NCBI RefSeq assembly: GCF_000265405.1
Contig: NC_018010.1
Location: forward strand, 620,001-684,000
Origin: Belliella baltica DSM 15883
GTDB lineage: Bacteria > Bacteroidota > Bacteroidia > Cytophagales > Cyclobacteriaceae
DNA length: 64,000 nucleotides
Direction: 5' to 3'
Positions 43,799 through 51,228 of the stretch are shown in pieces (the first letter of the stretch is position 1; every line of letters starts with the position of its first letter). A model generated the notes under the pieces. It did no database searches. It saw only the letters and a program-made list of their open reading frames with translations, and was not told where the DNA came from. A program made the translations under genes and the position numbers.

Positions 43799-45157
43799 TC
43801 ATGCTCCAGGTAATGCTATCCCTTTTACTCTTCGGTATAAATTAAGTGCATATTTATCGGTCATTCCAGAGATGAAGTCCATCAAAACACGGAGCATGGG
43901 ATACGGGTTGACATTTGACTCCCACCCTTCCAAAGGAAAATCTTCGGGAAGCAATCTTAGAATACTTTTATCTTGCCCAGAATACAAATCTGTTTGATAG
44001 AATTTATGATTCAAGGCTTTGGAAAAAACCTCAAGAAGTCCTTCCAAAACTTGGAAACCTGCCGCCTCTTTTTCAAGAACAGGTTTGGATCTGTATATTT
44101 TTTTTACAGACAAATCGGATATGATCTCCAAGGCTTGGGCTGAAGGAATGATCTCTGTTAAGGCCTGGTCAAATTCTCCTTTAAGCATCGCCCCTTCATT
44201 TTCTTCAAAAGCTAGTACAGTTTCTTGGATCAGTTGATTGATTGCCATGGCTCTCAGAATTGCCAGTTTTTGGGTTTGAGTTTGATAAGTTTCTAACTTC
44301 TCGGCATCAAATTTTTCCTTCAAAATAGAAGCTAGCAACTCGATTGTTTTATCTAGAGTAACTAGACCTAATGTACAGCCATCTTCCAAATCTATAATAC
44401 TATAGCAAATATCATCCGCAGCCTCCACCAAAAACGCCAGTGGATGCCTTAAATAGCATCCATTCTCAGCTTTTTCTATACCTAGTATTTCTCCTAAATG
44501 TCTATAATCTTCCGCTTGATCTGAATAAAACCCAAATTTTTTCTGACTTCTTCGTTTGCGTTCTTTTTCAAAAATGTGAGCTGGCCTAGGGTATTTTGTA
44601 AAAGCAGCTAAAGTTGCATAAGACAACTTCAAACCATTGTTTTTTGAAACCAACATGCGAAAACCTTGAGCATTACCTTCAAAATTGCAAAGGTCTGCCC
44701 ATTGCTCTGGAGTAGTATAGCGCTGCCAAACTTGGCCATAAGGGTGAAATTTGAAAAAATCTGAAATCGCTGATTCTCCCGCATGTCCAAAAGGAGGATT
44801 GCCAATATCATGAGTCAACGCCGCAGCAGCTACTATCGCTCCTATATCTGCAGCACTGATATTTGAATCTTTTAAATGTGGGTATTTATTAATTAGAAAT
44901 TCTCCAGCTGTTTTTCCCAATGTCCTTCCGACTGAAGACACTTCGAGACTGTGAGTTAACCTGGTGTGAACAAAATCATGATCCGGAAGCGGAAAAACTT
45001 GCGTTTTATCTTGAAGATTCCTGAAAGGAGCTGAAAAAATGATTCTATCATAATCTCTTTCGGGTTCGCTTCTAAAATGATTTTCAGGTTGCTGCCTGAT
45101 ATTTTTTGGATCAAATCTACCCGCAGTTAATAACTTTTCCCATTTCATCATTCCCAA
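43799..45157 (-). CDS. dgt: deoxyguanosinetriphosphate triphosphohydrolase (dGTPase)
   Basis: A 452-aa HD-domain enzyme that splits dGTP (and in relatives other dNTPs) into nucleoside and triphosphate. Motifs: FRNLQDKTQVFPLPDHDFVHTRLTHSLEVS-type opening with substrate-site residues, the HD pair in ALTHDIGNPPFGHAGE, DDICYSIIDLEDG, and the C-terminal region with YALNLYRRVKG. Length is usual for bacterial Dgt. Besides nucleotide balance, some dGTPases restrict phage growth by removing dNTPs (established for several families), but no defence partner is adjacent. The gene is divergent from the DUF4382 gene. Confidence 0.93.
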   Translation of the reverse strand: MGMMKWEKLLTAGRFDPKNIRQQPENHFRSEPERDYDRIIFSAPFRNLQDKTQVFPLPDHDFVHTRLTHSLEVSSVGRTLGKTAGEFLINKYPHLKDSNISAADIGAIVAAAALTHDIGNPPFGHAGESAISDFFKFHPYGQVWQRYTTPEQWADLCNFEGNAQGFRMLVSKNNGLKLSYATLAAFTKYPRPAHIFEKERKRRSQKKFGFYSDQAEDYRHLGEILGIEKAENGCYLRHPLAFLVEAADDICYSIIDLEDGCTLGLVTLDKTIELLASILKEKFDAEKLETYQTQTQKLAILRAMAINQLIQETVLAFEENEGAMLKGEFDQALTEIIPSAQALEIISDLSVKKIYRSKPVLEKEAAGFQVLEGLLEVFSKALNHKFYQTDLYSGQDKSILRLLPEDFPLEGWESNVNPYPMLRVLMDFISGMTDKYALNLYRRVKGIALPGA

Positions 45158-45229
45158 AAATACAACCTATTCAACAAATTCAAGTAATGATTGCGCTCTT
45201 TCATCAAAAATTCATAATCGCAAAATAGA

Positions 45230-45246
45230 TTGGCACGGTGATTGGA
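45230..45246 (+). promoter_or_regulatory. possible sigma-54-like promoter
   Basis: TTGGCACG (45230-45237) matches the -24 element of sigma-54 promoters exactly, with TTGGA at 45242-45246 in the -12 position instead of TTGCA. The -12 C is lost, which weakens the call. It lies 39 bp before the DUF4382 ATG. Confidence 0.3.
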
Positions 45247-45284
45247 AAAGTAGATTTAAGAAAACAAAATTAACCAACATTATT

Positions 45285-46130
45285 ATGAAAACTTATCTCA
45301 AAAATTTGAATGTGTTGTTCCTTGCAGCACTATCAATGTTTGCATTTTCTTGTAATCCAGATGATGAAAATGGAATTGCAGAAGGAAATGCCAGAGTAAA
45401 TGTATTCTTGGTCGATGCTCCAGCTGATTATGATGCTGTTTGGGTGGAAGTACTTGGAGTTGAGATTTTACCTAAAGGCGAAAATGAAGATAATGGTTCT
45501 GCTTGGATCAACGTTGGCAATGATGCATCTGAAGATAATATGATCAATCTACTTGAGTTGGTTGGAGGAAATTCAGCGAATTTAGGTGAAGTAGAAGTTC
45601 CCGCAGGAGAAATCTCTCAAATTAGATTGATTTTAGGTGAAAACAATTACTTAATGCATGGGGAGCAAAGAATTGATTTGAAAACACCAAGTGCACAACA
45701 AAGTGGCTTGAAAATTAAAATTGATAAGCCTCTGATGGCTGGAATTTCCTATGATTTGGTCCTTGACTTTGATGCTGGAAAATCAATTGTGAAAGCTGGC
45801 AACTCTGGCCAATATATTTTAAAACCAGTGTTAAGAGCAATTGCTGAAGAGTCTGCAACAATCGAAGGTGTAATCACTCCTTTAGAAGCAACTCCAGTAA
45901 GAGTAATTGCAATTATCAATGATGATTCAGTAAGTACTTTTACTAGTGAAAATGGATCATTTATGATTCGCGGATTGGTTGAAGGTGACTATACCTTATC
46001 AATTTTACCAAATGAATTATACCTCGCTGATACTTTAGAAAATATCACTACAGTATTAGGACAGGTTACAACTGTTTCACCTGTAGAGTTAGAACTTGTA
46101 CCAGAAGATGATGGCGAAGGTGGAGAATAA
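45285..46130 (+). CDS. DUF4382 lipoprotein, copy A
   Basis: A 281-aa protein with a lipoprotein signal (LSMFAFSC, Cys at residue 23). Residues about 35-185 are a DUF4382 domain: VNVFLVDAPADYDAVWVEVL, INLLELVGG, GEISQIRLILGENNYL. About 190-275 form a carboxypeptidase-regulatory-like sandwich (SATIEGVITPLEATPVRVIA). DUF4382 proteins are envelope proteins of unknown role, predicted to bind carbohydrate or another surface ligand. A second, diverged copy is encoded 111 bp downstream, after a terminator. Confidence 0.8.
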   Translation: MKTYLKNLNVLFLAALSMFAFSCNPDDENGIAEGNARVNVFLVDAPADYDAVWVEVLGVEILPKGENEDNGSAWINVGNDASEDNMINLLELVGGNSANLGEVEVPAGEISQIRLILGENNYLMHGEQRIDLKTPSAQQSGLKIKIDKPLMAGISYDLVLDFDAGKSIVKAGNSGQYILKPVLRAIAEESATIEGVITPLEATPVRVIAIINDDSVSTFTSENGSFMIRGLVEGDYTLSILPNELYLADTLENITTVLGQVTTVSPVELELVPEDDGEGGE

Positions 46131-46148
46131 TAAAATTATGAACATTAG

Positions 46149-46187
46149 AAAAAATAACCCTTGGATTTTTCCTCGGGTTATTTTTTT
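46149..46187 (+). terminator. rho-independent terminator
   Basis: AAAAATAACCC (46150-46160) pairs with GGGTTATTTTT (46175-46185), followed by further T. It separates the two DUF4382 genes. Confidence 0.8.
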
Positions 46188-46241
46188 GACCTTATTTCTA
46201 AGAATTTCGTACAATCCACAATCTTTCTTTAATTTTAAGCT

Positions 46242-47048
46242 GTGAAAAAAATACATATTCTTGCTTTCTTGCTTTTCAGTCTTTTTTCTTGTGCAGGCAC
46301 AGAAGAACGATCCGATGCCTTGCTGAATATTTTTATCGTGGATGCTCCTGCAGATATAGATGAACTTTGGGTGGAAGTATTAGGTGTAGATGTTCAGATT
46401 TCAAATCCCTCTAATGAAGATGCTCCTGCAACTATTTTCTTACCCTATGAAGCAGGCATTCAATTTGTAGACATCACTCAACTGATCGCTGGACAAGAGG
46501 TGTTGGTTGGAAGAAGCGCAGTAGATGTAGGAGTATTAACTAAAATAACCCTTAGATTAGGTAATGAAAATTATTTGAGAAAAGATGGATTACGGATTAA
46601 TTTAGAATTGCCAGAAGCCAACAAGTCTGGTTTAGAAATCGATACAAATTTCGAACTAAGACCAGGTATTTCGCATGATATCTATATAGATTTTGATCTT
46701 CTTCGCTCATTGAAAGCTCCAGAAGAACCTTTGGAAAGCTATGAATTTAATCCAAAGCTAAGTGCATTTTCTAAAATAAACACAGGTGAGATTTCTGGTA
46801 GTATACGGCCTGTTCCACAGGATGCCTTTTTATATGCGATTCAGCAAAATGATACGGTGACAACAGGAGTAAACCTAAGAGGAAATGGTCAAGGTCAATT
46901 TCTTTTTAGAGGTTTGGAAGGGATTTATACGATTTATATCATTCCAAAAAATGATGATTATTTGGCTGACACAATTCCTACAGTGATTGTTCAACCTCAA
47001 ATTACCACACCTTTAGGAAATATTACCCTTAGACCAAAAGAAGAATAA
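46242..47048 (+). CDS. DUF4382 lipoprotein, copy B
   Basis: A 268-aa protein starting at GTG 46242 (VKKIHILAF). Lipobox LFSC, Cys at about 17. The DUF4382 domain is clear (LNIFIVDAPADIDELWVEVLG, DITQLIAGQ, TKITLRLGNENYL), and a second sandwich domain follows (GEISGSIRPVPQDAFLYAIQ). It parallels copy A over its whole length, so it arose by duplication followed by divergence. The ribD start follows 8 bp later, so it is probably in one transcript with ribD and the methionine sulfoxide reductase gene although functionally unrelated. Confidence 0.8.
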   Translation: MKKIHILAFLLFSLFSCAGTEERSDALLNIFIVDAPADIDELWVEVLGVDVQISNPSNEDAPATIFLPYEAGIQFVDITQLIAGQEVLVGRSAVDVGVLTKITLRLGNENYLRKDGLRINLELPEANKSGLEIDTNFELRPGISHDIYIDFDLLRSLKAPEEPLESYEFNPKLSAFSKINTGEISGSIRPVPQDAFLYAIQQNDTVTTGVNLRGNGQGQFLFRGLEGIYTIYIIPKNDDYLADTIPTVIVQPQITTPLGNITLRPKEE

Positions 47049-47056
47049 AATTCACC

Positions 47057-48079
47057 TTGGAAAATCACATCAAATTCATGCGAAGAGCTATCGAGCTCGC
47101 AGAATTAGGAATGGGAAATACAAGTCCCAATCCAATGGTTGGCTGTGTAATCGTCCATCAGGATCAAGTCATCGCTGAAGGCTATCACGAATATTATGGT
47201 GGACCCCATGCTGAGCCTAATGCGATTTCGAAAGTAAATGACCAAAATATACTAAATGAAGCCACAGTTTATGTGACTTTGGAACCTTGTGCGCATTTTG
47301 GAAAAACTCCTCCTTGCGCCAATTTACTGGTCGAAAAAGGAGTTAAAGAAGTTGTCATTGGTGCAGTGGATACGAATCCATTGGTTGGAGGTAAAGGAAT
47401 GGAGATTTTAAGAAAAGCAGGTATCCAGGTGATTTCAGGAATTTTAGAATCAGAAGTGAGGTTTCAAAACAGAAGATTTTTTACCTATATAGAAAAGCAA
47501 AGACCTTACATCATTCTGAAATGGGCACAAACTCAAGATGGTTTTGTTGCAAGAGAAAATTATGATTCCAAATGGATCAGCAATGCTTACAGCCGACAAC
47601 TGGTACACCGCTGGAGAACTGAGGAAGATGCTATCATGGTAGGAACAAATACCGCAAGATATGATAATCCAAAACTAGATGTGAGAGATTGGGTTGGAAA
47701 GAATCCGATAAGAATTGTGATCGACCGCATGTTGCAACTCAGTCAGGAACTTGCACTTTTCGATCAAAGTCAGAGTACCATTTGTTTGAATTTAGTCAAA
47801 AACGAAATTTCCAAAAACTTAGAATATGTCAAATTAGATCCTGACTTTTCTTTGGAAAATTTATTGCAAGCCCTCTATCAACGTAAAATTCAAAGTGTAA
47901 TCGTAGAAGGCGGGACATTTTTACTTCAAAAATTAATAGATGCTGAACTTTGGGACGAAGCTCGAGTGTTTACTGGGCAAATCAATTTTGAAAAGGGCAT
48001 TCCTGCTCCAAGAATCCAAGGGAAACTGATTCATAAATCAGAGATTTTGGGGGACGAATTGAAAGTATGGATCAAATAA
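47057..48079 (+). CDS. ribD: bifunctional riboflavin biosynthesis deaminase/reductase
   Basis: A 340-aa protein from a TTG start (MENHIKFMRRAIELAELG), chosen because the conserved RRAxELAxxG block needs it. The N-terminal ~145 residues are a zinc cytidine-deaminase-like domain (GGPHAEPNAI and EPCAHFGKTPPC with the zinc His and two Cys). The C-terminal ~195 residues are a DHFR-like reductase (RPYIILKWAQTQDG, VGTNTARYDNPKLDVR, VIVEGGTFLLQ). It catalyses the second and third steps of riboflavin synthesis. It overlaps none, but is spaced 8 bp from the DUF4382 gene and 17 bp from the next gene. Confidence 0.93.
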   Translation: MENHIKFMRRAIELAELGMGNTSPNPMVGCVIVHQDQVIAEGYHEYYGGPHAEPNAISKVNDQNILNEATVYVTLEPCAHFGKTPPCANLLVEKGVKEVVIGAVDTNPLVGGKGMEILRKAGIQVISGILESEVRFQNRRFFTYIEKQRPYIILKWAQTQDGFVARENYDSKWISNAYSRQLVHRWRTEEDAIMVGTNTARYDNPKLDVRDWVGKNPIRIVIDRMLQLSQELALFDQSQSTICLNLVKNEISKNLEYVKLDPDFSLENLLQALYQRKIQSVIVEGGTFLLQKLIDAELWDEARVFTGQINFEKGIPAPRIQGKLIHKSEILGDELKVWIK

Positions 48080-48096
48080 AAAAGAAAATATAAGAA

Positions 48097-48579
48097 ATGG
48101 CAGAATCACTATTTATACCGGAAACAGCTTCAAAAGAAGGAAAATATGAGGCAATACTTCCTCAAATTGAGGCATTGATTAGCGGAGAAAAAGATTTGAT
48201 CGCAAATCTGGCAAATATCTCAGCCGTACTAAAGGAGTCTTTTGGCTTTTTTTGGGTTGGTTTCTATCTCGTCAAAGACAATCAATTGGTCTTGGGACCA
48301 TTTCAAGGGCCTATCGCCTGTACCCGGATCAATCACGGAAAAGGTGTTTGTGGTACTGCTTGGAAAGAAAATAAGACACAGCTTGTACCAGATGTAGATG
48401 CATTCCCAGGACATATTGCTTGTAGTTCTGCTTCCAAATCAGAAATTGTCCTTCCCTTTTCTTTAAATGGCGAAGTTGCTGGCGTTTTGGATATTGATTC
48501 GGATAAACTTGCTGACTTCAATGAAACTGATCAAGTTTACTTAGAGAAGTTGATGTCAACCCTTGAAAAAACAATATAA
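48097..48579 (+). CDS. free methionine-(R)-sulfoxide reductase (GAF domain)
   Basis: A 160-aa single GAF domain. The three Cys of the fRMsr family are present: Cys75 (IACTRI), Cys85 (GVCGTA) and Cys109 (GHIACSS), together with DVDAFPGH and the SEIVLPF strand. The enzyme reduces free Met-R-sulfoxide using thioredoxin. Length is typical. It is 17 bp after ribD on the same strand; a flavin link is not known for this family, so the pairing is probably positional. Confidence 0.9.
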   Translation: MAESLFIPETASKEGKYEAILPQIEALISGEKDLIANLANISAVLKESFGFFWVGFYLVKDNQLVLGPFQGPIACTRINHGKGVCGTAWKENKTQLVPDVDAFPGHIACSSASKSEIVLPFSLNGEVAGVLDIDSDKLADFNETDQVYLEKLMSTLEKTI

Positions 48580-48607
48580 TCGCAAAATTCATATAAATTT
48601 TGCGATT
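48578..48607. repeat. inverted repeat, terminator-like
   Basis: AATCGCAAAAT (48578-48588) is the complement of ATTTTGCGATT (48597-48607). Another AAATTTGCGATTA word follows at 48628-48640, giving three related copies just after the stop codon of the fRMsr gene. It may act as a terminator or protein-binding site. Confidence 0.5.
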
Positions 48608-48688
48608 ATGATCGCTGATTTTATATAAAATTTGCGATTAGAGAAGAAATTCCTCCAGATTATCTGAGTGAATAAGTATTTGGGATGT

Positions 48689-49261
48689 CTATTTGACCTC
48701 CCACTTCTCAATAAACTTAGGTTGGAATGCCGCCATTTTATCTAATAACTCCACAGGATCAGTAGAGATGATCAATAAGTCCAACTGTGCCTGATGAAGA
48801 AAACCTTCTTCGCAACTAAACTTCAAAAAATCAATCAACTTGTCGTAGTAACCATTCACATTATACAGTGCAAGTGGCTTTCTAATATATCCCAATTGAT
48901 TGAGTGTCATGATCTCAAATAGCTCCTCAAAAGTCCCGATTCCGCCAGGCATGGCAACAAAACCATCACCTCTCTCAGCCATCAACCACTTTCGATCGCG
49001 CATCGTCTCCACTACTGTCAATTCCGTGCAGCCAATATGCGCCACTTCAATGTCAACCAGTTTTTGAGGAATAATACCATAAACATCCTTCCCTGCTTCT
49101 AGCATTTTATCGGCTATCACTCCCATCAACCCCACATTTCCAGCTCCATAAACTAGAGCCATATCTCTTCGAATCATCTCAGTTGCCAAGGCTTGCGCAG
49201 CAGTGACATAAATCGGATTCCTTCCCTTATTTGAACCACAATAAACTGTTACCTTTTTCAT
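48689..49261 (-). CDS. LOG-family protein (TIGR00730)
   Basis: A 190-aa Rossmann-like protein with the LOG signature PGGIGTFEELFE near residue 105, preceded by RKWLMAERGDGFVAMP, and VYGAGNVGLMG at the nucleotide-binding turn. Family members are nucleoside 5'-monophosphate phosphoribohydrolases; some make cytokinins. In most bacteria the physiological role is general purine nucleotide salvage and not hormone production. The gene stands alone on the minus strand, converging with fRMsr. Confidence 0.88.
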   Translation of the reverse strand: MKKVTVYCGSNKGRNPIYVTAAQALATEMIRRDMALVYGAGNVGLMGVIADKMLEAGKDVYGIIPQKLVDIEVAHIGCTELTVVETMRDRKWLMAERGDGFVAMPGGIGTFEELFEIMTLNQLGYIRKPLALYNVNGYYDKLIDFLKFSCEEGFLHQAQLDLLIISTDPVELLDKMAAFQPKFIEKWEVK

Positions 49262-49487
49262 TCTATAAATATTTTGCCCAAAGTTAGGGAAAAGGAGTTG
49301 GAAAGTTGGAAAAGTTAGAAGGTTGGATGGTTTTGGGATGGAGATATTTATTGGGGAATGTGGGTTTGGTTATTGGTTGATTAAGGGATTGGGGCATCAG
49401 GTGTATACACTCACGCTAAGTCCCAACTTTAAAACATTACAATTTTGTAACCTTTAAACTCAATAAAAAATAATCTATTTTTACAAG

Positions 49488-50057
49488 ATGAAAATCTGTT
49501 TTGCTACAAATAACAAAAAGAAAATCGAAGAGGTAAAAGCTGCTCTAGGGAATGATTTTACGATAGTGTCATTGGAAGAAATAGGATGTCATGAAGAATT
49601 GCCCGAGACAGGAAATACGCTAGACCACAATGCATTTCAAAAAGCTAGATATGTCAAGGATCATTATGGTGTAGACTGTTTTGCAGACGACACAGGATTG
49701 GAAGTGGATGCTTTGAATGGGGAGCCGGGCGTATATTCAGGAAGATACGCTGGAGAGCCAAGAAGTGATGAAAGAAACATTGATCTTCTTTTAAAAAATC
49801 TCAATGGAGAAACAAATCGAAAAGCAAGATTCAGAACTGTCATTGCATTAATCCTAGATGGAGAAGAGCATGCTTTCGAAGGTACTGCAGAAGGTGAAAT
49901 TTTAGAAATCCGAACAGGCAAGGGTGGATTTGGCTATGATCCGATCTTTAAACCTGAAGGATATGAGAAATCATTTGCAGAATTGAGTATAGAAGAAAAG
50001 AACGAAATCAGTCATAGGGGAAAAGCTGTGAAGTCACTTGTGCAGTTTTTGAAATAA
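49488..50057 (+). CDS. rdgB: non-canonical purine NTP pyrophosphatase (HAM1 family)
   Basis: A 189-aa protein from ATG 49488 with all HAM1/RdgB landmarks: FATNNKKKIEEV at the N-terminus, CFADDTGLEVDALNGEPGVYS with the catalytic acidic residues, GKGGFGYDPIF and the terminal SHRGKAV. It hydrolyses dITP, ITP and XTP to monophosphates and so keeps deaminated bases out of DNA and RNA. It precedes udk by 19 bp and probably shares its transcript. Confidence 0.94.
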   Translation: MKICFATNNKKKIEEVKAALGNDFTIVSLEEIGCHEELPETGNTLDHNAFQKARYVKDHYGVDCFADDTGLEVDALNGEPGVYSGRYAGEPRSDERNIDLLLKNLNGETNRKARFRTVIALILDGEEHAFEGTAEGEILEIRTGKGGFGYDPIFKPEGYEKSFAELSIEEKNEISHRGKAVKSLVQFLK

Positions 50058-50076
50058 ATCCCTAATTTTGTCCTCC

Positions 50077-50691
50077 ATGAGCAAGCCTTACATTGTCGGA
50101 ATTACAGGTGGTAGTGCCTCCGGAAAGACCCTCTTCTTAGACAAATTACTCAACTCCTTTGAAGCAAACCAAGTTTGTCTAATCTCTCAGGATAATTATT
50201 ACAAGCCTAGACATCAGCAGCCTATTGATGATAAAGGGGTTCATAATTTCGACATGCCAGGTTCTATTGATTTTGAACAATATGCTCTAGATATCAAAAA
50301 AATTCAATCTGGAGAAACCGTATATAGGCAAGAATATACTTTTAACAACCCAAACAAAAAACCGAAAATCCTAGAATTTGTACCGTCTCCAGTGGTTGTG
50401 GTAGAAGGTATTTTTGTGCTTTACTATCCAGAATTAGCAAACCTGCTGGATCTCAAAGTTTTTATTGATGCCAAAGAGTATATCAAGCTGAAAAGGAGAA
50501 TTGTTAGAGATAAAGTGGAGCGGGGTTATGATTTGGATGATGTGCTTTATAGATATGAAAGTCATGTGATGCCAACTTATGAAAAATACATTGAGCCATT
50601 TAAACATGATGCTGATCTTATAGTACCAAATAACAGAAACTTTGATAAGGCACTAGATGTGATCAAAACTTACCTAAGAGTCAAGATTTAA
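50077..50691 (+). CDS. udk: uridine kinase
   Basis: I take ATG 50077 (MSKPYIVGITGG, 204 aa); the open frame extends back to a TTG at 50068. Walker A GGSASGKT, then ISQDNYYK with the catalytic Asp, NFDMPGSIDF, and the lid RRIVRDKVERGYD match the uridine/cytidine kinase family. The enzyme phosphorylates uridine and cytidine for salvage. It is slightly short but complete. It follows rdgB by 19 bp. Confidence 0.9.
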   Translation: MSKPYIVGITGGSASGKTLFLDKLLNSFEANQVCLISQDNYYKPRHQQPIDDKGVHNFDMPGSIDFEQYALDIKKIQSGETVYRQEYTFNNPNKKPKILEFVPSPVVVVEGIFVLYYPELANLLDLKVFIDAKEYIKLKRRIVRDKVERGYDLDDVLYRYESHVMPTYEKYIEPFKHDADLIVPNNRNFDKALDVIKTYLRVKI

Positions 50692-50757
50692 CTAACTGAT
50701 TTTCAATATAAACAACAAGTTTTAGCGCATTTCGCTATGTAAGTTTTCAAATATTTA

Positions 50758-50765
50758 TATATTTG
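50758..50765 (+). promoter_or_regulatory. possible -7 promoter element
   Basis: TATATTTG matches TAnnTTTG but lies only 7 bp before the GTG start at 50772, and no clear TTTG is found at the right distance. If used, the transcript would be nearly leaderless. Confidence 0.3.
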
Positions 50766-50771
50766 CAGCCC

Positions 50772-51137
50772 GTGAAAGAAGAAAAAGAAAATATCAACCT
50801 ATTCAAGCAACGCATCACACTGATCATGGTGATGTTCTTTTGTATGCTTGTGTCTGGTATGGAATATTTTCCAAATCTTTCACAAGATGAAAATACAGAA
50901 AAACAAGAGACTTCTACAGAGAAAGAAGCTCCTCAACAAAATCAAACTTTTTTAGATGTAGCAGTTGACGCGGTGGTTCCATTTGTAACCACTTTGGGCA
51001 GTCAGGTTTATTACATTATTTATGAAATTGTGAATTTTGAAGCTCCTTCAGCTTCATTAGCGCTAAGTCAAGCAATTATCGATTTAGAATTTAGGGAAAT
51101 ACTTTTTGAAAGAATCATTTCGACCAACGCTCCCTAA
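50772..51137 (+). CDS. small membrane protein, unknown function
   Basis: A 121-aa protein from GTG 50772 (MKEEKENINLFKQRI). One N-terminal membrane segment (about 14-32), an acidic Gln/Glu linker (DENTEKQETSTEKEAPQQN), then a second mildly hydrophobic stretch (about 63-90). I do not recognise a family. It sits 91 bp before secDF on the same strand; a link to envelope export is possible but only inferred from position. Confidence 0.55.
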   Translation: MKEEKENINLFKQRITLIMVMFFCMLVSGMEYFPNLSQDENTEKQETSTEKEAPQQNQTFLDVAVDAVVPFVTTLGSQVYYIIYEIVNFEAPSASLALSQAIIDLEFREILFERIISTNAP

Positions 51138-51228
51138 TTAAAAAAATCCTTAACTCAATTTCTGAACATCTTATAGATGTTCAAATCACTTATTCATTTA
51201 AAAATCAATCTATAATTATTCAATTACT

